A stretch of 64,000 nt of DNA from Linum tenue (lineage: Eukaryota; Streptophyta; Magnoliopsida; Malpighiales; Linaceae): NCBI GenBank assembly GCA_946122785.1, contig CAMGYJ010000002.1, positions 37,908,495 to 37,972,494 of the forward strand, in the 5' to 3' direction. The notes beneath the pieces are model-generated. The model did not search any database. It was not told the origin of the DNA and was given only the letters and a program-made list of their open reading frames with translations. Positions within the stretch are counted from its first letter, which is position 1. Each line of letters begins with the position of its first letter. Shown piece after piece: positions 22,185-32,539 of this stretch. Both the position numbers and the translations under genes were made by a program.

Positions 22185-23397
22185 CTAAGTTTCGGTCCAC
22201 CCCAAAACCTCCTTGAAGTTGAGGTTCTCGTCGATAATGTGGAGTCTCAAGTCACAAGCAAGTGAAGTGATAGGTGATGAAGACGGCTCGTGACCTTGAG
22301 GAAGATGAAGTCTCCACTCACGAGACCTCTCCTTCGCATCTGCTCTTGTCTCATTGCCCCAAACCAGATAAGATATATTCGATTGACCACCATCGTATCC
22401 ACCAAGAGGGATTGATGTTGATGTGGTCTTAGTTGGGCAAAGAGACACTGCAAATGGGTCCTTGCCAAGCAGCTCCTCGAAGTTTGGTGGAGATATCAAA
22501 TGTAACATAGGCCGGTGCAAGCCTCTTCCACCTCAACTTCATCCTCAGCCTGGACGCCAATTGCTCCACAACCCCCCTTCCTTCTTCAAAATGTGGTCTC
22601 TCCCTTGGAAAAGATCAAGAACTACCTCTTCTTTACTTTCTTCCTCATCCTCCACAACTTCCTTCCTCATCCTTGCTCGCTCTTCTTCTTCTAGAACAGA
22701 TTGGAGAGCAAGTCGCCAAGCAATTTCTTCAATGGGATCATCTTGCATCTCCTCGCACAGGCCCAGCATGCTAGAGCATAAATGAGGAACGGTGTGATCT
22801 GCCACCAGAGGACTTTCCTGATCATGATCATCATGGGAGTTCTCTGTGATAACTTCTGTAGGCTCCTCAACGCCCCCGTTGCCCTTGTCATCCTCCACCT
22901 CTTCTAGCGTAGTAGCAGAAAGGTGATCTTGAGCAGGATGTGAGCAAACTTGCTTCACCCACTCTGTTTGCTTCGCTGAGCACTGAACAGTCTGCTCCAT
23001 GTCATGGAAATGAGGGATCGGAAGAGGCAAGGGCTTGGATTTGAAGATCCATCTTGGAGCATGCTCTCTCAGTGTCTCGAGCAAACTGCTCCACGAGAAG
23101 CCTTAATTGTTTGTTGGATCTTCCAGTGAAGTGTAGCATGGCTCTGCAGAGTGGCCCGCGAAGGTCTCCATGGCTAACTCCAACTCAGATGGCCCCTCTG
23201 GTTGTGGCAGGAACTCTTCTTGAAAAGGTATTGTTCTTGAGGTTCCCAAGGGTTTGGTTGTTCTCCATAGTAGGGGGGTTGGTACTGACATCCGATCCAT
23301 AGTCTTCTCCTCCTTGATTGCTCCAGGAGGTCTCGGGGTAATACCACACGGATGGTGGTTGATACCCCCAATGGTTGTAGAAGCCATGAGGATCCAT
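22185..23397 (-). pseudogene. Uncharacterised gag-region ORF of the LARD family, copy 1
   Basis: On the minus strand the reading starts at MDPHGFYNHWG (23397), close inside the primer-binding site as gag would. It passes through an acidic middle (23084-22545) with HDDHDQESPLVADHT and EIAWRLALQSVLEEEE. It ends in a segment with FEELLGKDPFAVSL, YLVWGNET and DENLNFKEVL before a stop at 22185. Frame changes near 23100 and 22540 split it. I recognise no catalytic or zinc-finger motif. The middle and C-terminal parts are clearly shared with copy 2 (28780-29687) and end at the same place. A structural, gag-like role is the simplest guess. Confidence 0.6.
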
Positions 23398-23522
23398 GTT
23401 TCAGAGCTGCACCAACAAAAACATAACACCCAAGTGAAAAGCAAGGGTGGAAAAGAAAAGAAAGTGCAATAAATAAAAAGCTAGAGTAACAAATTCTCAC
23501 GTTTCCCCAATAATCTAGAGGG

Positions 23523-23540
23523 TCCCCGGCAACGGCGCCA
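23523..23540 (-). other. tRNA-Asp-type primer-binding site
   Basis: The minus strand reads TGGCGCCGTTGCCGGGGA, complementary to the 3' end of plant tRNA-Asp, six bases inside the LTR edge at 23547. This is the primer type of Athila-lineage gypsy elements. Confidence 0.85.
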
Positions 23541-23546
23541 AAAACT

Positions 23547-24462
23547 TGACACGCCAAAACACAACACCAAACTGCGACCAAGTGTAATCGCAGTCCGGGA
23601 ATGCAGTAACAGGCAAGTTAATTATCAACCCGGGGTCTAGATCTACTGCTTACTCCGTGATTCTCTATTATCTAGCAAACTAGTTCGAGTGATTGTTGTG
23701 AAAAGTAAAAGCAACAAGAAAGCAGTAAATTGTTCGGTTTCTAAAGCAGGCAAGAGTCACTCGGGATTGAGTCCCCCTAGCCCCTTAGTTAGGTTCAATT
23801 GCAATTCCCTGGGTTGATTTACTGTTGATTAGACTGCGGAAGATCCGACAGTAGCTTGGAATCTCTTAAGCTGACCAAGCCCTCTCAGTCTAACTACCCG
23901 GCAGACGACTAGTCTTCACCGGGATAGAAAGCTGAGGCTATGAACACAGAACTCCACTACTGGCGCCAAGAACACCAGTACAAAGCAGTAAACTGGCTAA
24001 CTCTCGTATAGCCAATCTCCTACTATCGAATGAAGAGGCTCTAACAACCTAATCAGATTCTATCTATCTCAGGTTGCAGCAGAAATTGAGAAAGCTGATC
24101 AGACTCAAATCAATTCATAAACATGCGTCATTCGATTAAAATCAAACAGTAATATCATCCCAAGTCATTACAATCAAATCCCTAACACAAGGAACTAGGG
24201 TTCTTCATACCCAAGTGAGAGAAGGGTTCTACTCCATAGAGAGAGAAGAGAAAACAAGAATCGGATTAGTCATACTCATAACGATGAGGATAATCTGCTC
24301 CGGGACGATGATTTCCACTCCTATGACGATCTCCAGCTCGATTCGATGAAATCCAGCTCTAAGACAGCTTCTAGGATGTGTTCTTCGCACTTTCTCTCTC
24401 TAGGGCTCTGTTTTGCTCTCAAAACACGATTCTCCCACTTTGGCTCGGAATAGGCTCTAAAA
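23547..24462 (-). repeat. 5' LTR of LARD copy 1, cut by the assembly gap
   Basis: It matches 12841 to about 13762 with scattered single-base changes. The remaining roughly 0.5 kb expected from the left LTR, including the palindrome array, is missing. Sequence after the gap does not match it. Confidence 0.9.
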
Positions 24463-24529
24463 NNNNNNNNNNNNNNNNNNNNNNNNNNNNNNNNNNNNNN
24501 NNNNNNNNNNNNNNNNNNNNNNNNNNNNN
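24463..24529. other. Assembly gap (67 N)
   Basis: Sixty-seven N bases. Because about 500 bp of LTR are absent and the right side is unrelated, the true gap is longer than shown. The break coincides with the GC-rich palindrome array of this LTR family, a plausible cause of assembly failure. Confidence 0.95.
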
Positions 24530-24983
24530 CATGTGACATAGTAACTTATTGAAGCGATAGTGGATTAAATAAGATACTATGCGGTCTTGATTGGGATATC
24601 GGTCTTCAGGCTAAATAATTAACTCATTGAGCTACGACAGCATGATTTGATTTAATTGTTTAGTACGTAGTAATTCCCGACAGGAAGCTAGCACATTAGT
24701 GATATTCTGGCTGTAGATATATGGATTAAACTAATTGGAATATATGAATTAATTTGGATATGATAGATAGTGAATTCCGGTGTTTCAACCAGATCTTTCT
24801 TCTATTGATTTCTCCCGACTGTTTTCATTAGCTTGTTTTGTTTAATTATTTTGCTATTAGATAATAGTTTCATCACTCCAACCATTTTCATATATAGTTT
24901 GCTCCATAAGATTGATAGAACATAGGTTACACCAGTCCCTAAGAGACGATATCCGGATTTCCGGTTTTACTACTAGATAGGAA
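24530..24983. repeat. AT-rich LTR-like remnant
   Basis: This stretch resembles the 3' part of a gypsy LTR (a TTTCATCACTCC / ACACCAGTCCCTAAGAGACG type end). I find no partner, primer-binding site or gene. It joins the copia relic at about 24980. Confidence 0.3.
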
Positions 24984-26312
24984 TTGAAGCATTGCGCTTT
25001 TTCCCTACCAGCTAAGAATTATCTTTTCAACTCAGTTGACAAGGTAATCCTTAAAACTATCACTAAGAACACTGCAAATGAAATCTGGGATTCCATGAAA
25101 TTGAAATTCCAGGGTAGTGCTAGAGTTCAAAAAGTTCAACTGAAGGCCCTTAGAAGAAATTATGAGTTGCTTGAAATGAAAGAGGAAGAGATTATTACAG
25201 ATTACTTGGGAAGAGTCATGGTAGTGAATAATGCAATGAGAAGCTGTGGCGAAGATCTGACGGATGTGCAGAGCGTGGAAAAGATCTTAAGAACTTTGAT
25301 TGAAAAGTTCAATTATGTGGTTTGTTCAATAGAAGAGTCTAAGGACATTGAATTACTAACAGTTGATGCCTTGTAAAGTTCATTAATTGTACATGAACAT
25401 AAATTCCACATGAGAGCGGTAGTTGAGGAAGAGCAAGCTCTCATAACTACTCATGGGTTCGTAAGAATAGGGACAAGAGGAAGAGGAAATTATTATGAAA
25501 GAATAAGAAGTGGAGGAGGAAGAGGCTGGAACAAGGAGTCTTTGGAGTGTTTCAAGTGTCATAAACTTGGACACTATATACATGAGTGCCCAGAATGGTA
25601 CGCAAATCGGCAGGCTTATTACTCCAACTATCATCCTTCTCAAGAAAGATCACATGGAGACATGAAGGAAGATGTGTTACTAATGGCCTATATAAAACAG
25701 GAGACAGAGGAAATGGGAAGTGAGATGGGATTAATGGCCTCTTTGGAAGCTGATCGTGCTAGCAGTGAAGGAATAGAAGGTTGCAGAACCTGGTAGCTTC
25801 TAGATTCAGGTTGCAACCATCACATGACAGGTAACAAGAGCTGGTTCTCTAGCGTTGATCACTCTTTCTGTTGCACTGTGAGATTAGGGAATGGGGTTGA
25901 GTTGCAGGTGGCTGGTAGGGGAACCATTATAATGAAAATTGAACACAAATCCATAGTTATTAATGATGCATTCTATGTCCCAGGACTAAGAACAAATTTG
26001 TTGAGTATTGGAAAGATGCAGGATAAGGGATTAAGTTTCCTTATTATTCATGGCGTTTGTAAAGTATATCATGATGAAAAGGGCTTCTTGTTTTGCATTA
26101 GAAGGAAGACAAATAATATGTTTGTACTACATGATGATTCTGCAGATAGTTTGGCAGAACCTGAATTTCAATGTATGCAAACTATGAGATCTGTAGTAGT
26201 GATCCATGAAAGGGAGGTTAGTGATGTTGAGACAAATAAGGATACTTTACTTGCAGTAATAAAAACATTTAGTGCAACTGCTGTGAGTTCATATGCTGCA
26301 ATTCAGATTTAA
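24984..26312 (+). pseudogene. Ty1/copia gag and protease relic
   Basis: One reading frame runs through the whole stretch with only two stops (TAA at 25374-25376 and TAG at 25794-25796). It reads as copia gag (AKNYLFNSVDKVILKTI, EIWDSMKLKFQGSARVQ), a CCHC knuckle (CFKCHKLGHYIHEC) and a protease (LLDSGCNHHMTG followed by VPGLRTNLLSIGKM). It is truncated at the 5' side, and integrase and RT are missing after 26312. The conserved frame despite two nonsense codons suggests it was inactivated rather recently by point mutation. Confidence 0.85.
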
Positions 26313-27825
26313 GAAGAGGTAGACGAATTGAAGGAAAAAAATATGTTAGGGCTTTCCTCTCCAACAACTTTGGATTCCATAACTAATGATATGATCTCAA
26401 TTGGACCTCCTTACAAGCTTCAATGGATTCAAACAGGAGCAACTTTCTTCAATTGATGAAAGAAAACCTAAATTTTGGCCAAGTATTTTCCTTATTTCAG
26501 GTAACCTACTTTGGAGAATACATTCGCACGAATGGCTCACTAAAAATGGGAGGCTACGAGTTTGCTATGCAGATAAAGTTTTCCTGACCAAAATGGTATG
26601 ATTTTTGGATCCAGAAGAAGCCATTAAGATAATTTTCCAGACGTTCAAAGTTGCCATCTGGAAACTGAAAACTGCCTGAAATTGACTAAGGCAGGATCTG
26701 TGTTCAAGAAGCTTACTTTGGAGCTCGATTCACAAAAGATGGTTGTGATTCAAGTCCAACGAGTTGTTCCACATCAAAGTACAGGTTTCGTAAACAAAGA
26801 CAAGAGATTGGTTGAATGGTTTGGTTCCTGGAAGAGCTCGAACGAAGAGTCTAAAGATCGAGTCGAGCTGTGTTTTCTGACTTTGAAAGAAGGACAAATC
26901 CGAATCCTTGTAGGATTAGGATTCCTAGACTATTTTGTGCTTTGGGTTCTTTCCATGTTTGTTTGGGTTTCTATTCGAGTTGTATTAGGTTTAGGACTTC
27001 TTACCTTGTTTAATACCCGAGCTAGAGTCTATTTAAGTTCTTATTTGCATTGTAATCGATCCAAGTTTTATGAAAAGAACACGTTTGTTCATTGAGTTTA
27101 TCTCGTGAATTTTTTCCTTAGTTTGATTGGATTGAATCCTTCGATCAAGCGAGCTCTGCATCAGTTCAGTAGCCACTTCAATTGTGGACGAGTTGCAACC
27201 TCAACCGATCGAGCCTCTTCCCAATTCTTGGCGAGAAGTTGCAAGATCTAAGTCGTCCCCTTCTTTCCTCTATTTTCGTTGTCAAGTCACCTCAACTCTT
27301 GCTTCGTGGGAGTTGAGTCGAAATCAAATGCCCTAGTTCGAGGTTTTGGTATTATCAACTAATGAATCATCAGATATGAACTCCATTAGAAGCTTGCAAC
27401 TCTTATATTCTCCTCATGATTGGTTGAGTTTTGTTTTCATAGAAAGGTGACAAAAGCAGCTTATGTGATGCAACCACTGGAGCTTGTGATTGTAGGGGAG
27501 AGATTATGACTCTAACGAAACTAGAACCAGATTTGTTGTGATTGAGTATGAATGTTGCTATGTATGACAACAATGGTGAGAAGTTGGTTAGTAGTAGTGG
27601 TGAGAAACATGTTATGAAGTTTAAACTGCAGGAGGATATATTTAGCCACCAGCAGGGAATTAAGGTTGTTCTAAGAGTTTCCAATCCATACACAAGGGTT
27701 GACGATGTTGAATTTTAAGAAAACAAGTATGAAATTATTGAGAAATTGGGACCACGAATGTAAAAGAAATTTGGCTATATAAATATACATGAAGTTGGGG
27801 AGGACAATGATCGAAGAATCATGCA
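26313..27825. other. No recognised gene; LTR-like and fragmentary coding sequence
   Basis: A short open frame at 26682-27095 is not recognised. 26900-27350 has LTR-like features (CT/AT composition, a TATTTAAG box near 27031). Around 27540-27720 another frame reads YDNNGEKLVSSSGEK and HQQGIKVVLRVSNP, which looks like a decayed protein fragment that I cannot name. Confidence 0.35.
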
Positions 27826-28734
27826 GTGAAGATAAAGGAGCTTACTGAGTGGATTCAAGCAATCTACACCAAGTTTAAAGAGAGGGTCCAGGTTAAGGCA
27901 ACTAAATATAAAGATATATTTGGTGAACCTATTGTAGCTGATTTTGCAACAAGGTTACTTAGATTTGTATATGTTTTTACAACATATTGCATCATATTTG
28001 CAGTAATTTTACCAGCTGGTTTTCTACAAATCTCTAGAGTTCAGAAGTGGCTAATTGCAGCTAGTTTGGTGAAGTATCTAATTACCAATTTGGTTATTGC
28101 TCAACTCATGTTCACAACTAGCTTTATAGCTAGCTTTGTGACCGTTTTTATCACTTTGGCAGCTGGATTTATCAACTATAAAGATGATGCAGCAGATTTT
28201 GACTTGATGACAGGAGTGGAATATATTTTGTTGTCTTCCATGGTCTATGGAACCAAGTTTACAGCAACTAGAGATATAGTGTATATGGATACTTGGTACA
28301 AGCAAGTGTTTGGAAGTTTGTGGTACTTAAATGATGCTCTTCGTTCTAGCAGCATATACACAAGGGAGGTTCTAACAATCCACTTTGAATGTTGTGATAT
28401 TGAATATTATGTTGATGATATGGATAGTAGAAGACGCATAAACTATCAAGAATCAAGGGTGGTTATATTTGGAGCTTGCAAGGAGCTGTCAGAGGCTAAC
28501 GACATCATAACTGAAGTTGAACTTGTGGTTACCGCCCATTATATATCACAAGGAATCAAGATTATGTGTGACAACTTGTTGATCATTGAGTTGTCCAAGA
28601 ATTCAATAGTGCAAGAAAGGAACACACTAATCTTAGTTTCCATCATCAAAGGGGAAGTGGTTGGCCCTTGTGATAAGATAACCTACATTGTGAAAAAGGC
28701 ACTGAAGCTGGACAATTTTTGTGGAGTTATTTGA
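27826..28734 (+). CDS. Unrecognised 302-codon ORF with hydrophobic segments
   Basis: The open frame has a non-standard first codon and is uninterrupted for 302 codons. The N-terminal third is charged (WIQAIYTKFKERVQ). The middle holds at least three hydrophobic stretches (FTTYCIIFAVILPAGFL, LIAASLVKYLITNLVI, SFIASFVTVFITLAAGF). The rest is soluble-looking with no motif I know. It is AT-rich like its surroundings. It may continue a fragment visible upstream (27540-27720) in another frame, so it could be part of a decayed captured gene, or an ORF open by chance in AT-rich DNA. It ends about 35 bases before LARD copy 2. Confidence 0.3.
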   Translation: MKIKELTEWIQAIYTKFKERVQVKATKYKDIFGEPIVADFATRLLRFVYVFTTYCIIFAVILPAGFLQISRVQKWLIAASLVKYLITNLVIAQLMFTTSFIASFVTVFITLAAGFINYKDDAADFDLMTGVEYILLSSMVYGTKFTATRDIVYMDTWYKQVFGSLWYLNDALRSSSIYTREVLTIHFECCDIEYYVDDMDSRRRINYQESRVVIFGACKELSEANDIITEVELVVTAHYISQGIKIMCDNLLIIELSKNSIVQERNTLILVSIIKGEVVGPCDKITYIVKKALKLDNFCGVI

Positions 28735-28779
28735 CAAGTATGGAAAATTTGATTAAATTAAAACAATTTTGCAGATAAG

Positions 28780-29687
28780 AGTCACAAGATCGTTGATGTT
28801 TCCATTTGTTGTCTTTCCCGAGATGGATCCTCTTATCCAAGCCATTGCCCAAACTGACTGCTCCTTTCCCCGTGAAACAGAGGAGACCCTTCGGAGCATA
28901 AAGAAGCACATAGAGGTCATTGAGAAAGCTTGTGCACAGTTTTCTCAAGATAGCCTTTATGCTACAATACAAGCAGAGAAGGAGGAAGAAGAAGTCGATC
29001 ATGAGGATGTCGTGGAGCATACAGAAGTTGTCACGAAGAGCTCCCGTGATGATCATGATCATAAATGTCTTGTTGTAGCCGACCATACCTTTCCGCATCC
29101 CACAGTGAACGCTGAAGAGGCAAGCATGAGTGAGGAGATGCAAGATGATCTTATTGAAAAGATTGCATGGCGACTTGCTCTCCAATCCATGCTAGAAGAA
29201 GAGGAGTGAGAAAGGATGCGGAAAGAAGTTGTGGAGGATGACGGAAGTGAATTAGAGGAAGTTCTTGATCTTTTCCCAGGGGAGGAATCAAATTCTGAGG
29301 AAGGAAGGGGGGGTTGAAGAAGCAATTGGTGTCCAGGCTAAGGACGAAGTTGAGGTGGAAGAGGCTTGCACCGGCTATGAGTTACGTGTGATATCTCCAA
29401 CAAACTTCGAGGAGCCGCTTGGAAATGACCCATTTGCAGTGTCTCTTTGCCAGACCAAGGCCACATCGACATTGGTCCCTCTTGGTGGACGCGATGGTGG
29501 TCAGTTGATGCTGTCATATCTAGTTTGGGGCAATGAGACGAGTGAGGAAGAAAAGAAGAGGTCTCGCGGGTGGAGACTTCATATTCATCAAGTACACGAG
29601 CCTACATCACATGCTCGTGACTTGAGACTCTGCCTCGCCGACGAGAACCTGAACTTCAAGGAGGTTCTAGCACGGACCAAAACTTAA
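28780..29687 (+). pseudogene. Uncharacterised gag-region ORF of the LARD family, copy 2
   Basis: It reads RETEETLRSIKKHIEVI, then DHEDVVEHTEVVTKSSRDDHD, LVVADHTFPHP and EKIAWRLALQSMLEEEE to a stop at 29207-29209. After a frame change it continues FEEPLGNDPFAVSLC, LSYLVWGNET, WRLHIHQ and DENLNFKEVL to a stop at 29685-29687. Copy 1 shows the same order and end. Many differences between copies are conservative at protein level. No known enzymatic motif is present. Confidence 0.6.
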
Positions 29688-31092
29688 GAGCCACCGTCCG
29701 GCTCACGACGTGAAAGAAGCGCTTGTTGAGAGGCAACCTAACCAATCGGTTTGCACTGTTGTCCCCTATTTCTCTTCGGTTGAGTCAGTGTGTCTTTTGA
29801 TATTAGAGTCAATAACTCAACCTTTGTGAGAGGTTGTGTGGTGTTTGTGTTCCGACTGCTCTTTCTCTACTTTCCTCTTGGAATCCACCGCCTGCCCCGG
29901 TCACCATCCATCACACTTGATTTGGTAACTTTGTTCTACCCTCCTTATCTATCCTCCATTGAGGACAATATCGTACTTAAGTGTGGGGGGGGGGGGGGGG
30001 ATGTTCCATTATGTTTGTGTGTGAATTTTTGGTTGTTTTTGTGTGCTTGGAGCCTAGTCCAGTGCCCAATTTGATGAATCGAGGGCTCCAAGTACTGTTC
30101 CCTGAAATAACCTGCTCAGTATGCTTTGAATTGATAGTCTTTATGGTGATATGCAACCTAGGGAGGTAGTTGTAGCACTATGGAGGATGTTGAGTATAAG
30201 ATTTTTCCTATCTGTCTCTCTGTTGTGCCAGTTGATTTTGTGAACTAGTGGATTTAGGACCGTTGATTCATGAGGTATTGATGACTCTCCTTATGTTTTA
30301 TTGTGGACTCGTGTATCGAAAAGGGGTGCTCAAGTGTGAAATGAAAAGGCAGTTGGTCCTCCATGTCAAAAATTTGAAATTTTAAAACATGGGTAAGCCC
30401 AACATGTGTGGCACCGTTCATTGCACAAAATCGGGTTTTGGAAGAGATTTTAGTGATCCTTAGTGGGGTAGGCCTACAAGGTGAAGCTAAGCCGTCTCTA
30501 GTGCAAGTAAAAATTCCACCCTTTGAACGGTTTGCCTAATCGAGGATGTGTTTTCAAGGGCACGGATAGAGCTTTCGACCCCCCCCCCCCTTAATTTCAT
30601 TAACCCTCCACACGAAGTGAGGAATAGGAGTTAAAAGAAGTACTATGGCGAGCGACAAATGTACAGAAATTTCTCTTGCACACCTAATAAGGGCCGACCG
30701 CGCATAAAAACTATAGTTGGAACCCCAACAAAGTAAAATAAAAGAAGAAGAAAAAATAAATAATAAGGAAAAGGGGGTTCCAACAAGTGAGATAAAATGA
30801 AAGAGCACCCGATACAAAGAGTCATTGGTCGTTAAATTGTGTGAGTCTCTTTATCCATGAATTGGTTGTCTTAGTTCCACCGTTTCTCATGATCCTGGCT
30901 GGAGTCTAGTACTCGGATTGAGAGAGATAGGGGACGTCTTAGAAGACCAGTTGACCTTGTAAGTTGCTAAATGATTTAGGAAATTCTCTACTGACGATCG
31001 GGGCTGAATGTTGCTATAAAGGTCTTTAGAGCTGCATTGGTTTGAGTCAGGTTTGCTTGGGGACAAGCAAACGGTTAAGTGTGGGGGGAATT
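29688..31092 (+). other. LARD copy 2, untranslated 3' region
   Basis: No gene is seen. Landmarks are the GAAGCGCTTG / GAGGCAACC block after the ORF stop, a polypurine-like ACTTAAGTGTGGGGGG extended by a G run (29975-30000), and a C run near 30580. An 11-bp perfect stem GTTGGAACCCC / GGGGTTCCAAC (30716-30726 with 30774-30784) encloses an A-rich loop. The hairpin GTTTGCTTG / CAAGCAAAC with loop GGGA is at 31051-31072, and the terminal polypurine tract at 31076-31089. Confidence 0.7.
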
Positions 31093-32539
31093 TGATAGCA
31101 CCATATTTGCACATGTTTGCACATTTGTTTCTTAACCATTTTGGCTCCAATTTATGGTTTCTTGGCCTACTTTATGCTAGTTTGTGTTATTTTTTCATAT
31201 TTCAGGTCCTAGTGAGTAAAGGGAGGCATAGGCGCAAGTTTCAAGTCAATCGGAGATCAATTGGCGATTTGAGAGAAGAAACTCGGGCATGATCTAAAGA
31301 AGAATGGATTTTTACCTAATTTATGGACAAATAATCATGAAAGCTTGTCATGAAAAGAAAGAGGAAGAGACTACGAGCATCTAGGATCAAACGGCAACTA
31401 ATTCGGAGTCCGAACGATGGAGAAACAAAGTATTAAATATAGGGGAACAGGTTCGGCGGAAGAAACACAGGCAGACTACATTAAAAATACAGTCGTGTTT
31501 CATCTTGCACCTGCCAGTGTTTTTTTATGCCGAGCCTCTCTTGTGAAGACTGCTGAAGGGATTCAAAACACGGGCGAGACCAAAACACTGGCAGGACTAA
31601 ACACGGTCGTGTTCCCGACTGCGTTTCTGCCCCCTGCTCGGGTATAAGTCTATAAACTGCGATTTTTTAGACGAGAGAGCTGGATTTTGGATCACAAACA
31701 CCCAAGGGACGAACTCTAGATAGAGAGAGCGACTTGGGAACATTCTTGGAGCTAATTTGGAGGATTTCTTTGTCATTGGAGCTCAAGAATCAAGCTTCAA
31801 GATAGAGATTGAAGATCTAGATCAGATTTCTACGGTCTCTCTCTTCTCTATGGAGTAACTTCCCTTCACTTAGGTTTTGAGGAACCCTAGTTCCATGTGT
31901 TAGGATCTTTCTTGTAATGACTTTTGGATGCTATATTGTGTGATTATAATCGATTGAGGCATGATTTATTGAGTCAATTGAATCCTCATCAAATTCTCTT
32001 GATTCCTGCTTTAACATATGATAGATAGAATCTAATTAGGTTAAGAGATCTTCCTTGATTGATAGTAGTGAATTGGTTGTGCGAGAGTCAGTCAATTCAC
32101 TGCTTTGTACTGCCATTCATTCTAGTAACGGAAATCTGTGTGAATTGCCTTAGCAGTCTATCCTGGCGAAGGCTGGTCGCCTGCCGGGTATCCTATCTAA
32201 GAGGGCTTGGTCAGCTTAAAAGATTCCAAGCTAATTTAGGATCTTCCGTAGTTTAATCAACAGTAGAGCAACCAAAAGGAATTACAACTTGGACCTAATT
32301 GAGGAGCTAGGGGGAATCATACCTATGTGAGTTCCAAACCTGTAATTAGTATAGTAGTTAGTAGAATAGTTTAGTAAATCAATCATTAATCTAGTTTGCT
32401 AGATAATGAACTGAAGCTGAGTAATAGTAACTCTTGAGACCCGTGGATTCGATATTTATTACTTGTGTCACTATACTGCAGTCCCTTTCATTGGTTACTC
32501 TTGGCCATTGTAAGGAGTTGTGTCGTAACGTGTCCGTCA
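31093..32539 (+). repeat. 3' LTR of LARD copy 2 (1447 bp)
   Basis: It starts TGATAGCACC directly after the polypurine tract and ends GTGTCCGTCA, matching in outline the 1426-bp LTR of copy 1 (TGATAGACC ... GCGTGTCA). It shares the AACCCTAGTTCC, CTTCCGTAGTTTAATC and CTGCCGGGTA-type blocks. A dyad AACACGGTCGTGTT (31600-31613) lies about 40 bases upstream of a TATAAA box (31651). Confidence 0.82.

Larger units (their letters stand above)
12841..24462 (-). mobile_element. Athila-like LARD (pol-less LTR element), copy 1, carrying a MULE
   Basis: Two long direct repeats are the LTRs: 12841-14266 (3' LTR) and 23547 into the gap (5' LTR). Just inside the right LTR the minus strand carries TGGCGCCGTTGCCGGGGA, matching the 3' end of plant tRNA-Asp, the primer used by Athila elements. 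Just inside the left LTR is a polypurine tract AAGTGTGGGGGAG. Without the inserted MULE the interior is only about 3.1 kb. It holds a single gag-like ORF region and no protease, RT or integrase, so the element is non-autonomous. The overlapping parts of the LTRs differ by roughly a dozen small changes over about 0.9 kb, indicating a fairly recent insertion. The left flank is gccat. The matching right flank is lost in the gap. Confidence 0.85.
28770..32539 (+). mobile_element. Athila-like LARD, copy 2, 5' truncated
   Basis: Same family as the element at 12841-24462 but on the plus strand. It begins abruptly near 28770 inside the gag-region ORF, so its 5' LTR and primer site are missing. It keeps the ORF tail (to 29687), an internal polypurine-like tract (29975-30000), an A-rich loop flanked by an 11-bp stem, the conserved hairpin and polypurine tract (31051-31087) and a full 3' LTR (31093-32539). 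The LTR end lies inside a LINE reading frame, so the element inserted into that LINE and its left part was later deleted or rearranged. Confidence 0.8.
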
